A DNA stretch of 64,000 bases, taken from Bacillota bacterium. Its GTDB lineage: Bacteria; Bacillota; Clostridia; Christensenellales; Aristaeellaceae. The notes beneath the pieces are model-generated. The model was not told the origin of the DNA and made no database searches. It saw only the letters and a list, made by a program, of their open reading frames with translations. Location of the stretch: NCBI GenBank assembly GCA_030057655.1, contig JASGUQ010000041.1, positions 119,539-183,538 on the forward strand, written 5' to 3'. Numbering within the stretch: position 1 is the stretch's first letter; each line of letters begins with the position of its first letter. Of this stretch, positions 53,828 through 62,536 are shown one piece after another. The translations under genes were made by a program, and so were the position numbers.

Positions 53828-53864
53828 AAACCGGCACGCTGAATCGCGGTCACTGAGCCGGTTT
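53828..53864. terminator. second hairpin between araM and the glycosyltransferases
   Basis: AAACCGGC pairs with GCCGGTTT around a 21-base loop; on the minus strand a T-rich tail follows the stem. It could serve reverse-strand transcription. Confidence 0.5.
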
Positions 53865-53980
53865 CAAGGGATAGCCAAACTGGAAGTGTTTATTCAGATT
53901 GTGTGGTCATCATTGGTTTTATGGTGAGTCCGCGGGGTGAGACGGCAGGAGTTATTTACAAAAGTACTTGAAGGTAGAAA

Positions 53981-54970
53981 ATGAGCATCAGCGTCAGTGT
54001 AGTGGTTCCTGTGTTTAATTGCGAGAATACCATTGTTGATCTGTTTCATGATCTTGAGGCACAAAGTTTTACCGATTTTGAAGTGGTGTTTGTTGATGAT
54101 GGCTCCAGGGACAATACGCTGAATTTGTTAAAGGAGCTGTCCTCGCGGCATACGGTGAAAACAAAGGTTATCTCTCAAACAAACGCCGGGGTAAGCGCTG
54201 CCAGAAACGCGGGAATAAGGGCTGCTGCTGGTGATTGCCTTGTGTTTGTTGACGCTGATGACCGGATCTCGCCGGCATTTCTCTCAACGCTTTACGATTG
54301 CATGACAAAAAATGACGCGGATCTGGCGATTGCGAGATTCTCCATGAAAGGGATTGATTCTTCTCAGAATAGCCATGTCTACACCATGGAAGAAAACGAT
54401 GTTTTGCTGCGGCGTTATTTATATGAGCCTAAGAAACGGATTTCGATTTTTACACTCATGGTAAAGAGAGAATTGTTGTTGCAAAATAAGATGCTGTTCA
54501 ATTCAGGACATGATTATGGCGAAGACAGGCATTTTGTCTGGCGTTTGTTGGTTGAGGCGAAGAGGATCGCATGCACTGACGCGAATCTTTACTATTATCA
54601 GTTCAATCCTTCTTCCGCGATGCAAAAGTTCAGCGGAAAAAGGTTCCACACCTACAAGTTGGCCAAAAGGCTCATACCTTTCTTTAAGAAGAAGGCTCCG
54701 GAGTTTGCCCTGGAGTTTGAAAAATACGGGCCTGCGCGCACAATGTGGTCGGTCGTCTGGCAGGCTGCGATCATGCTTGATTGGGAGAATTTTCAGCGAA
54801 TTCTGAAAGATCAGCCAGTAAGACAGGAGATGCGGAATTTGAAGGGCTTTCCTGATCTGCGGGTGCGCCTTACAAAAGCCTTGTATTTGCTCTCACCGCG
54901 CCTCTATTTTTTTGTCATTCATTCATTGCGCAAAAGGATCGCTTCAAGCGCGCGCGGGGAAGCTGTCTGA
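53981..54970 (+). CDS. glycosyltransferase family 2
   Basis: 329 residues. GT-A fold: VSVVVPVFNCENTIVDLF, VFVDDGSRDNT and the metal-binding FVDADDRISP. C-terminal region (MVKRELLLQNK, SGHDYGEDRHFVW) is typical for surface polysaccharide enzymes. It overlaps the next gene by one base. More AT-rich than the PBP-to-araM block. Sugar unknown. Confidence 0.92.
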   Translation: MSISVSVVVPVFNCENTIVDLFHDLEAQSFTDFEVVFVDDGSRDNTLNLLKELSSRHTVKTKVISQTNAGVSAARNAGIRAAAGDCLVFVDADDRISPAFLSTLYDCMTKNDADLAIARFSMKGIDSSQNSHVYTMEENDVLLRRYLYEPKKRISIFTLMVKRELLLQNKMLFNSGHDYGEDRHFVWRLLVEAKRIACTDANLYYYQFNPSSAMQKFSGKRFHTYKLAKRLIPFFKKKAPEFALEFEKYGPARTMWSVVWQAAIMLDWENFQRILKDQPVRQEMRNLKGFPDLRVRLTKALYLLSPRLYFFVIHSLRKRIASSARGEAV

Positions 54971-55959
54971 TGAAGTTCTCTGTTATTATTCCGGTCTATA
55001 ACGTGGAAGCGTATCTTGCCGCCTGTTTGGAAAGCGTGCTCATGCAAACAGAAAAAAACATAGAAATTATCCTGATCAATGACGGATCGACTGACAGCGG
55101 CGGTGAAATCTGCCGGGAATTCGCGGTGAAACACCCGGAAATCATTTATCTGAGTCAGAATAACCGGGGTCTGTCAGCAACTCGAAACCGCGGGCTTGAC
55201 TTGGCGAGGGGGGAGTATGTTCTGTTTTTGGACAGCGATGACACCATCAGCCGTGACGCGATTGCGATCTTCGCAAAGGCTGTTTCTGAGAGCCCTGCTG
55301 ATATCGTGATCCCGGACCATGTTTTTGCTGTCAATTCCGCGGGCAAGAGCAAGGTTTATCGTGACATCAGGCTGAATCCGCCGGTTGAATTAACAGGTCT
55401 GGAGTATCTGAGCTGCTGCATGCGCGGCAATGCTTACAATGCCGCCTCCCAGTTTTGCCTGTATAACAGGCGTTTCCTGGAGCAAAACAAGATCCGGTTT
55501 GTTGAAGGTATCTATCATGAAGATGAACTCTTTACGCCTGCTGTTATGATCAGCGCGGCAAAAGTCAGGGTTATCAGAAACCCGTTCTATTTCTACCGCT
55601 TGCGCTCCGGATCGATCACCGGTTCGCCAATCAATCAAAAACGAGTCAATGACCTTGTTTTTGTGCTCAATGAACTGGCGTCAATGTATGACAGGCAGAT
55701 TGAGGCAAAGGATCAAAAAATATTATTTGACTATTGGTCACGGCAGAAAATGGGGATTGCCATGCATCAGTTTCTGCTTGGAAGTATTACGGAAACCGAG
55801 CGAAAAGAGATTGCGCTGAAAACAGTAAAACCAAGAATCAGCAGGCCCGCTACCTGGGTCAAGTTTCTATTGTTTACATATCTTCCCGGATTGTACCTTT
55901 TTCTCAACCCCTCACTCAAAGCCAGGCATGCGCTGCGCCTGAAAGAGCCTTCCAGATAA
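54970..55959 (+). CDS. glycosyltransferase family 2
   Basis: 329 residues. FSVIIPVYNVEAYLAACLES, ILINDGSTDSGGE and FLDSDDTISRD mark the GT-A fold; YHEDELFTPAVM is the expected acceptor-side Glu-Asp motif. The same length as the preceding gene and translationally coupled to it, which suggests successive steps of one capsule or wall-polysaccharide unit. Confidence 0.92.
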   Translation: MKFSVIIPVYNVEAYLAACLESVLMQTEKNIEIILINDGSTDSGGEICREFAVKHPEIIYLSQNNRGLSATRNRGLDLARGEYVLFLDSDDTISRDAIAIFAKAVSESPADIVIPDHVFAVNSAGKSKVYRDIRLNPPVELTGLEYLSCCMRGNAYNAASQFCLYNRRFLEQNKIRFVEGIYHEDELFTPAVMISAAKVRVIRNPFYFYRLRSGSITGSPINQKRVNDLVFVLNELASMYDRQIEAKDQKILFDYWSRQKMGIAMHQFLLGSITETERKEIALKTVKPRISRPATWVKFLLFTYLPGLYLFLNPSLKARHALRLKEPSR

Positions 55960-55977
55960 AAGGACGGAAGCGAACAA

Positions 55978-57219
55978 ATGAAAGCAAGCGCGAAAACCAT
56001 TCGGAACAATTTTATTTCGCTGTACGGGATTATGCTAGTGCAAATGTTTTTCCCCTTTTTGCTGCTTCCGTACTTAACAAGGGTGCTGAGCGGAAATGCC
56101 TATGGCGTTGTTGTCTATGTCGGCACCTGTATGCAATATGTTGCGGTAATCATGGAATACGGCTTTATTCTATCTGGAACCCGGGATATCGTAAGGCTTA
56201 AAAAACACTCGGATCATGACGCGATCTCGCTTTACACTGGTTCTGTGTTCCAGGCAAAGGGCATCCTGGCACTTGTATCAGCAGCCGCAGCGCTTGGCCT
56301 ATACTTCATGTCGCCTATTCTAAAAGAATACAAGGTGTATTTCATCGTTTCATACCTATCGGCGGTGCTTTACTCCCTGCTTCCGGATTTTCTTTTCCGC
56401 GGATTGGAGATCATGCACATTCTCGCGTACCGTTTTGTTCTTTTTAAGGGCTTGTCCACCCTGCTCAAGTTCATCCTGGTAAAGGGCGACGCAACCATGG
56501 TGTATATTCCCTACATTGATTTTTTCGCCGCTTTGGTCGCATTTGGCGTTACAATCATGGCGATGAGAAAGCGAAATTTAGGGGTTCGCTGGGCGGATTT
56601 TTCAACCGTTCTCAAACGCCTTAAAGAAAGCTCTTCTTATTTTTTGACGAATGTTGCCACCAGCCAGTACAACTCCGTCTGTGTTTTGATCCTGGGGCTG
56701 AGCCTTGGCACAAACGCCGTTGCGCAATGGGGCGTGGTCATGCAAGTCGTTATTGCAGTCAACAGCCTGTACACGCCCATCATAAACGGCATATATCCTT
56801 ATATGATTCGTGAAAAAAACATTGGGCTGATTAAAAAAATACTGGTAATTGCGGTGCCTGTCCTTCTGTTTGGCGGAATAAGCATGTATTTTCTCGCGGA
56901 AAACGTGATTATGATTTTAGCGGGCGAACTTTATTCTTCAGCAGCGTATCTGCTGAAGATCTCCATTCCATTAATGATCATCGCTTTTCCAACCACGCTC
57001 TTTGGGTGGCCTTTGCTTGGCGCTTTTGGAATGGAGAACAAGGTGGCAAAGGCAACTGTCGGCGCTTTATTATTTCAGGTAATGCTGCTTGCTGTTCTTT
57101 ATCTGACCAAGAGTGTTTCACTGGCGCTTGTTCTTATGGTGCGAACGGGTACAGATGTATACCTGCTCATCTCAAGGATCGTTGCGTTCAGAAAAGGCTT
57201 GATCTCTAAAAAAGTGTAA
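55978..57219 (+). CDS. polysaccharide flippase (Wzx/RfbX family)
   Basis: 413 residues with about 12 membrane helices. The N-terminus (NNFISLYGIMLVQMFFPFLLLPYLTRVLSG) and the repeated AYRFVLFKGLSTLLKF pattern match the Wzx group that moves lipid-linked sugar units across the membrane. It follows the two glycosyltransferases by 18 bases. No polymerase (Wzy) is present. Confidence 0.9.
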   Translation: MKASAKTIRNNFISLYGIMLVQMFFPFLLLPYLTRVLSGNAYGVVVYVGTCMQYVAVIMEYGFILSGTRDIVRLKKHSDHDAISLYTGSVFQAKGILALVSAAAALGLYFMSPILKEYKVYFIVSYLSAVLYSLLPDFLFRGLEIMHILAYRFVLFKGLSTLLKFILVKGDATMVYIPYIDFFAALVAFGVTIMAMRKRNLGVRWADFSTVLKRLKESSSYFLTNVATSQYNSVCVLILGLSLGTNAVAQWGVVMQVVIAVNSLYTPIINGIYPYMIREKNIGLIKKILVIAVPVLLFGGISMYFLAENVIMILAGELYSSAAYLLKISIPLMIIAFPTTLFGWPLLGAFGMENKVAKATVGALLFQVMLLAVLYLTKSVSLALVLMVRTGTDVYLLISRIVAFRKGLISKKV

Positions 57220-57340
57220 AAGCTTGCTTCAGAATCTATCAGCAAAACATTAAATTGCTCAGCAGATTTATTCAAGTTTGCATATCCTGGTCTGTCAAAA
57301 ACCACCCTTAAACAGATCGTCCCAAACACCTGCAAAAGAA

Positions 57341-57375
57341 AAAGCCGGCAGTTTTCAACCTGCTGGCATTTTTTT
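57341..57375. terminator. bidirectional terminator between the flippase and the tRNA
   Basis: GCCGGCAG pairs with CTGCTGGC (one G-U) around a short loop, with A-rich left flank and T7 right flank. Confidence 0.85.
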
Positions 57376-57451
57376 GGTGCACCCGGCGGGATTCGAACCC
57401 ACGGCCTTCAGAGTCGGAGTCTGACACTCTATCCAGCTGAGCTACGGGAGC
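57375..57451 (-). tRNA. tRNA-Arg (anticodon CCG)
   Basis: Minus strand, 77 bases including an encoded CCA. D-arm GCTC/GAGT, anticodon stem TCAGA/TCTGA with loop CTCCGAC (anticodon CCG, reads CGG), variable loop AGGCC, T-arm GTGGG-TTCGAAT-CCCGC. The acceptor stem pairs except for a T-T at position 3:70. It sits right after the polysaccharide genes and could be an integration site. Confidence 0.93.
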
Positions 57452-57790
57452 GCGTGATGCTCAAACAACATCCGCTTGCCGCATCAAACCATGAGACGGC
57501 AAACCGAACTGATCAGAGCGTTAGAAGTTTATCACCAGGCAAATCTTTTGTCAATTTTATTGGTCTCAGGTTTCGCTTATCGTATGGTCAGAAGAAATTC
57601 CTGATGGATAATTTGAATCGGCGGATGCAACGGCGTATCACCCGGTTATTTATAGCGTTGCGGGAGTCCGATTATTCTGGTATCGTCTGTGCCGGATTAC
57701 CAACAGGCTGTGAACGCATCAACCGCTTTGAATCTGCGAGGATTGCTCGGTCATACTTAAGGCATGCGTTCGGATTGTGAGCAAGAAAGC

Positions 57791-58532
57791 ATGGATGTAA
57801 ACTGGTCATTATATCTTTATACCTTCCTGGCCAGCATCGGCGGCGGGATCGTTCAGGCAACGACAGGGTTTGGCTTTGGCATCTTTGTCATGGTCTTTTT
57901 TTCTTTGTATCTGCCGCTTCTGAGTGCTTCGGCGCTTTCAAGCGCGATCTCCCTTTTTGTGTCGTCCACCCTGGTCTTTAAATACCGCAAGCATGCGCAG
58001 ATCAAGCAGGTGATCCTTCCTGTGATATGCTACCTGCTCATCAGCACATCGGTAATCTTGCTGGCCCCATCGCTGGATCTTCACTGGCTGTCCATCGCCT
58101 TTTCGGTCATGATGATTCTTTTAGCGGTTTACATGCTTTTTTTCTCCGGAAAGGTCAAGGTTCGCGCTTCTGCTGTGACCGCCTTATCCTGCTCAAGTTT
58201 GTCGGGCGTTGCGAGCGGCCTGTTTGGAATCGGCGGTCCGCCGATGACGCTGTACTACATGACGCTGTTTCATGATGATAAATTGGCGTATATGGGCACC
58301 CTTCAACTTTTTTTTCTGGATTACAGCCATAGCAAACAATGTGACACGGCTGTCTAACGGGATCCTTAATATTGCAACGCTTCTGCTTGTGGTCCCCGGA
58401 ATTTTTGGGCAAGCGCTGGGCGTCGTGATCGGATCAAGAATCCTTGACAAGATTCCTGTAAAGCATTTCAGCACGGTCGTATATGGCTTTTTGGTGGTGT
58501 CCGGCATCATTACGCTTGTTTCAAATCTGTAG
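57791..58532 (+). pseudogene. TauE/SafE (TSUP) family transporter, frameshifted
   Basis: The first frame starts at 57791 and shows GGGIVQATTGFGFGIFVMVF and the second signature GVASGLFGIGGPPMTLYY. It changes frame at a run of eight T (58308-58315): the second frame continues FFFWITAIANNVTRLSNG... to 58532 and completes the eight-helix family. As read, the protein is cut at about residue 189. The family exports sulfite, sulfoacetate or other small acids. One-base error in the T run, a real mutation or slippage are the options. Confidence 0.8.
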
Positions 58533-58536
58533 TGTG

Positions 58537-58697
58537 ATACTGAACTCAGCCATAAATGCTTTGATGAGCCGGTTCTTTTGCGCCTCCGCGTTGCCTCCTT
58601 CACTCAGCGTAGGCTGCGACTACGCCTCGCTCTTTCGGCTTAGCGGAGCCATCAAAACTCCTCAGCCCATCTGTGCATTTACTCCTTCGTTCAGTAT
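58537..58697. repeat. palindromic repeat, full copy B (161 bp)
   Basis: Same length and ends (ATACTGAAC ... GTTCAGTAT) as copy A, in opposite orientation. It begins 5 bases after the broken TSUP gene. The central block around GCGTAGGCTGCGACTACGC forms the inner hairpin. Confidence 0.88.
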
Positions 58698-58781
58698 GGG
58701 CAATAAGACGGGGGCGACATCATCATGATGATCGGAAACAACCCGCCGCGCGGAATGTCATCCAAGGGCCGGTCAAGATGA

Positions 58782-58919
58782 GTGATTATTAGATACATTC
58801 GCTCGATTTTCAGACAGAACAGGGAAGAATCGACAGGGGTTTCCAGATTGACTGTGTTTTTGAAGGATGTTTCGCTGGAATATACTGCAAGCCGGCTGAA
58901 ACTCAAAAACGAAGCATAG
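58782..58919 (+). other. short frame, possible gene remnant
   Basis: A 45-residue frame with a GTG start and no ribosome site; the end (VSRLTVFLKDVSLEYTASRL) looks protein-like but matches no family I know. May be the tail of a lost gene next to the repeat, or chance. The rest of 58698-58977 holds only the pepP promoter. Confidence 0.2.
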
Positions 58920-58936
58920 CCAAGGTTCTGATGATA

Positions 58937-58945
58937 TGATATAAT
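58937..58945 (+). promoter_or_regulatory. extended -10 promoter of pepP-efp
   Basis: TGATATAAT, an extended -10 element, lies 33 bases before the GTG start of pepP; no good -35 is seen, as usual for this promoter class. Confidence 0.55.
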
Positions 58946-58977
58946 ATATTAGCAAATTCTGGTAAGGAGTTTCTTTT

Positions 58978-60045
58978 GTGAGCAGAGTTGCCCGTTTGCT
59001 TGACCGGATGTCCCTGGGGGACAATGCCGGCGTACTCATTCACAAACCATCCAACATCTTTTATTTCAGCGGCTACACCGGGGAAGGGCTTCTGGTTTTG
59101 ACCCGGTCAACCAAGGCCATCGTGACTGATTTCCGCTATGTGGAGCAGGCTCAGCAGCAGGCGCCGGGGTTTTCTGTGCATTCCATCAGCAACGACTTAA
59201 GCCATGCTCAGATCGCCGCGAACCTTCTCAAGGATGACGGCGCTGCCCGGGCTTTTTATGAGGATGATTATCTGACCGTGCGCGACGCCCGGAAATATCA
59301 GGAAGCGCTGGGCAAGATCGCCCTGGCATCCCTTGAGAACCATCCGGAATGGCTTCGCAGGACCAAGGACGAGTCAGAATTAAAAAACATGGAGGAAGCC
59401 TGCAGGATTTCCTCTGTCGCCTTTGATTATATCTGCGGCGTCATCAAGCCGGGCATGACGGAGATCGAGATCCGCAGGTTGCTGGACAACCGCCTGATGG
59501 ACTTAGGCGCTTCGGGCTCTTCTTTTTCCACCATTGTCGCTTCCGGCCCTAACGGTTCCCTGCCCCACGCGATCCCGGGGAACCGCAAGGTGCAGGCGGG
59601 GGACATGATCACCATGGATTATGGCGCCTTGTTTAACGGCTACTGCGCGGACATGACGCGAACCATCTCTTTGGGCAAACCAAGCGACAAGATGCTTGAG
59701 ATTTACAACATCGTTCTTGAAGCCCAGATGGCCTGCCAGGATGCTTTGGCGCCCGGCAAAGTTTGCCGCGATGTGGACGCGATCTCAAGGAAGATCATCG
59801 GCGACGCCGGATATGGCGAGTACTTTGGCCATGGCCTGGGCCACTCGGTCGGGATCGATATCCATGAGGAACCCCGGTTTAACACCAAGTGCACGGATGT
59901 TCTGGAACCCGGTTATGTGATGACCGTGGAGCCGGGAATCTACCTGCCGGGAATTGGCGGCGTCCGGATTGAGAACACCTGCGTCATCACACAAACCGGT
60001 GCGCGCTCCCTGGTCACAGTCCCCCGGGAACTGATCGTTATTTAA
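58978..60045 (+). CDS. pepP: M24-family aminopeptidase (Xaa-Pro type)
   Basis: 355 residues, GTG start nine bases after AAGGAG. N-terminal creatinase-like domain, then the pita-bread fold with metal ligands: Asp pair in MDYGALFNGYCADMTRT, His in GHGLGHSVGIDIHEEP, Glu in VEPGIYLP and Glu in VRIENTCVI. Removes N-terminal residues before Pro. Next to efp as in many Bacillota. Confidence 0.93.
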   Translation: MSRVARLLDRMSLGDNAGVLIHKPSNIFYFSGYTGEGLLVLTRSTKAIVTDFRYVEQAQQQAPGFSVHSISNDLSHAQIAANLLKDDGAARAFYEDDYLTVRDARKYQEALGKIALASLENHPEWLRRTKDESELKNMEEACRISSVAFDYICGVIKPGMTEIEIRRLLDNRLMDLGASGSSFSTIVASGPNGSLPHAIPGNRKVQAGDMITMDYGALFNGYCADMTRTISLGKPSDKMLEIYNIVLEAQMACQDALAPGKVCRDVDAISRKIIGDAGYGEYFGHGLGHSVGIDIHEEPRFNTKCTDVLEPGYVMTVEPGIYLPGIGGVRIENTCVITQTGARSLVTVPRELIVI

Positions 60046-60074
60046 TTTTTTCATATTAATTTGGAGGAAGTATC

Positions 60075-60632
60075 ATGATTACGGCAACCGATTTCAGAAA
60101 AGGCATCACCATTGAATGGGAAGACGGCGTGTGGACCATTGTGGATTTCCAGCACGTCAAACCGGGCAAGGGAGCGGCCTTTGTTCGCACCAAGATCAAA
60201 AACATCATGACCGGCGCCGTGATCGAGCGCACTTTCAACCCCTCGGACAAAATGCCCCGCGCCATCATCGAGACCAAGGAAATGCAGTACCTGTACAACG
60301 ACGGCGACCTGTACTATTTCATGGATCCCGAAACCTTTGAGCAGATGCCCCTGAACCACAGCCAGGTTGAGGAAGCCATTCAGTTTGTAAAAGAGAACAC
60401 CAATGTCAACATCCGTTTCTTTAAGGGTGCTGCTTTTTCAGTTGAAGCCCCCAACTTTGTGGACCTGGAGGTCGCTGAAACCGAACCTGGCTTCAAAGGC
60501 GACACCGCTTCCACCACTTACAAGCCCGCGACCCTTGAGACCGGTTTCCAAGTGATGGTGCCCCTGTTCATCAACATCGGGGATGTGATCAAAATCGATA
60601 CCAGAACCGGCGAATATCTCTCACGCGCCTGA
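60075..60632 (+). CDS. efp: translation elongation factor P
   Basis: 185 residues, full length. Three beta-barrel domains; the exposed Lys32 in KPGKGAAF is at the tip that is modified in several bacteria (for example 5-aminopentanol in B. subtilis). Relieves ribosome stalls at poly-proline. EF-P signature [13 protein letters not shown] at the C-terminus. GGAGG upstream. Confidence 0.97.
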   Translation: MITATDFRKGITIEWEDGVWTIVDFQHVKPGKGAAFVRTKIKNIMTGAVIERTFNPSDKMPRAIIETKEMQYLYNDGDLYYFMDPETFEQMPLNHSQVEEAIQFVKENTNVNIRFFKGAAFSVEAPNFVDLEVAETEPGFKGDTASTTYKPATLETGFQVMVPLFINIGDVIKIDTRTGEYLSRA

Positions 60633-60658
60633 CTATCAGAATTATTAAGGAGGACAAC

Positions 60659-61090
60659 ATGGGCGATTTATCTAAAAAAGTCGAATATCTTAAAGGTCTG
60701 GCAGACGGCATGAACCTGAAGGAAGACAAGCAGGATCAGAAGTTCCTGCTCAAAATCCTGGAGGTGTTGGAGCAGGTTGCCGCTGATGTGGAGGAGCTTC
60801 AGGAAGTCACCGACGAGATCAACGAATATCTGGAGAACATTGACGAAGATCTTGCCATGCTGGAAGAAGTCGTCTTTGAAGACGATGAAGAGTTTGATCC
60901 GGACGAGATGGACATGGATGACGATGTGGACGGAGACTCTGTTGTGGAGTATGAATGCCCGCACTGCGGGTACAAGACCCGTTTTGACATCACCGATTTT
61001 GACTTTGACGAAGATTATCTGTGCCCCGAGTGCCAGCAGCCCTTCTTCCCCGAGCATGAAGATGAGGATGAGGAAGACTCCGAAGGCTAA
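60659..61090 (+). CDS. CD1247-like coiled-coil zinc-ribbon protein
   Basis: 143 residues. An N-terminal helical coiled-coil (SKKVEYLKGLADGMNL, LEVLEQVAADVEELQEVTD) is followed by a very acidic middle (EDDEEFDPDEMDMDDD) and a zinc ribbon: CPHC at one knuckle and CPEC at the other. The family, named after C. difficile CD1247, is found after efp in Clostridia. Function unknown, possibly translation-related. Confidence 0.85.
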   Translation: MGDLSKKVEYLKGLADGMNLKEDKQDQKFLLKILEVLEQVAADVEELQEVTDEINEYLENIDEDLAMLEEVVFEDDEEFDPDEMDMDDDVDGDSVVEYECPHCGYKTRFDITDFDFDEDYLCPECQQPFFPEHEDEDEEDSEG

Positions 61091-61101
61091 TGTACAAGCT
61101 C

Positions 61102-61144
61102 AAAAGGGATTGCACTGAGGCGCTTGCCCGGCAATCCCTTTTTT
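61102..61144 (+). terminator. terminator just before ktrB
   Basis: AAAAGGGATTGC and GCAATCCCTTTTTT pair around a 17-base loop. The T run ends at 61144, only 10 bases before the ktrB ATG at 61155. Confidence 0.82.
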
Positions 61145-61154
61145 GCGTAAGACG

Positions 61155-62522
61155 ATGAAAAAACTGAAGTTATATTTGGCGTCCTTAAGCCCCTCCCAGG
61201 TCCTGGCGCTGGGGTTTATGCTGATTATTCTAATGGGCAGCCTGCTTTTGATGCTGCCCATCGCGATGGAGCCTGGCGTATCCATCAATTACCTGCAGGC
61301 GCTGTTCACTGCGACCAGCGCGGTCTGTGTCACGGGGCTCACCGTGGTGGATACCGCGACCTCTTTTTCCCTCTTTGGGGAGTTGGTCATCATCGGCCTC
61401 ATTCAGCTGGGCGGCCTGGGCTTCATGCTGTTTGCCACCTTTGTCCTGGTGCTGACGAAGCGGCGCATCTCCTTAAGGAACCGCATCCTTTTGCATGAGA
61501 CCATGTCCATGCCCGGCTTCTCAGGAACCGTCCGAACCTCCCTTTGCTTCATGCTCATCGTGTTCGCGATTGAGGCGATCGGCGCGCTCTTCCTGGCTGT
61601 TCAGTTTGTTCCCAAAATGGGGTGGTCAAAGGGGATTTATTATGGCGCCTTTCATTCAATCAGCGCGTTTTGCAATGCGGGCTTTGACCTGTTTGGCGCT
61701 GCCGGCAGCCTGACACAGTTCTCCAATAGTCCCGGCGTCCTGTACACCATCGCTATTTTGATTGTTTTTGGCGGCTTGGGTTTTGCAGTCATCATTGATG
61801 TCCTGAACAATCGGCGCAATTTTAAAGACCTGCACCTGCACTCAAAGGCCGCTGTTGTGATGACCCTGGCGCTTCTGTTTTTTGGCGCCGTTTTTATCGC
61901 TGTTATTGAGTGGAACAACCCCATGACTTTGGCAGGAAACGGCTCAAACGCGCTGGACAAGATCAACAACGCTTTTTTCCAGTCGGTCACGACAAGAACA
62001 GCAGGTTATTGCTCTTTCCAGCAGAGCAACATGTCTGACGCGGGCAAGATCATCAGCATCATTCTGATGTTTATCGGCGCTTCTCCCGCCTCCACCGGCG
62101 GCGGCATCAAGACCACCACCTTCTTTGTGCTGTTGGCTGTCCTGCGCAGCGTTTTTTATGGCAGCATTGATGTCAACGCCTTTCGCAAGCGCCTGCCCCT
62201 GGTACTCATCAGAACCGCGCTCGCCATCTTCTTGATCAGCCTTGGGCTTCTGGTTTTTGGCTCTGTTTTAATGTCTGTGGCTGAGCAAGGCAAGGGGTTG
62301 AGCCTGCTTGACAACATGTTTGAGCAGGCTTCCGCGCTGGCCACCGTGGGGCTGTCATCCGCAGGCACAGCCAATTATTCTCTCACATCCAAACTCTGGC
62401 TGATCCTCCTGATGTATTTCGGGCGGGTCGGCCCCTTAACGATGATGATCAGTTTTCAGCGCCGCAGCGCGAGCCGTACCCATGGCGTCCGCTACGCGGA
62501 AGACAACCTTTATATCGGATAA
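61155..62522 (+). CDS. ktrB: potassium uptake channel subunit (TrkH/KtrB family)
   Basis: 455 residues with the four M1-P-M2 repeats. Filter glycines are seen in SAVCVTGLTVVDT, SAFCNAGFDLFG, TTRTAGYCSFQ and ALATVGLSSAGT. Conducts K+ (with Na+ in some members) under control of KtrA, encoded next. Start at 61155; the upstream frame reaches TTG at 61143 inside the terminator. No good ribosome site is visible. Confidence 0.95.
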   Translation: MKKLKLYLASLSPSQVLALGFMLIILMGSLLLMLPIAMEPGVSINYLQALFTATSAVCVTGLTVVDTATSFSLFGELVIIGLIQLGGLGFMLFATFVLVLTKRRISLRNRILLHETMSMPGFSGTVRTSLCFMLIVFAIEAIGALFLAVQFVPKMGWSKGIYYGAFHSISAFCNAGFDLFGAAGSLTQFSNSPGVLYTIAILIVFGGLGFAVIIDVLNNRRNFKDLHLHSKAAVVMTLALLFFGAVFIAVIEWNNPMTLAGNGSNALDKINNAFFQSVTTRTAGYCSFQQSNMSDAGKIISIILMFIGASPASTGGGIKTTTFFVLLAVLRSVFYGSIDVNAFRKRLPLVLIRTALAIFLISLGLLVFGSVLMSVAEQGKGLSLLDNMFEQASALATVGLSSAGTANYSLTSKLWLILLMYFGRVGPLTMMISFQRRSASRTHGVRYAEDNLYIG

Positions 62523-62536
62523 CAACAGGAGGATCC

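Larger units (their letters stand above)
53370..53980. other. 611-base non-coding stretch with two terminators
   Basis: Holds terminators at 53453-53484 and 53828-53864. Small frames in between lack ribosome sites, recognisable motifs and consistent codon use, so I call no gene. The stretch may be decayed DNA next to the glycosyltransferase cluster. Confidence 0.6.

Noticed and set aside
58300..58330. programmed frameshift in the TSUP gene
   Set aside because: Only a plain T run is visible, without stimulating structure or ribosome-like site; a broken gene or read error is simpler.
58691..59039. minus-strand frames upstream of pepP
   Set aside because: They overlap the pepP promoter and start and lack ribosome sites.
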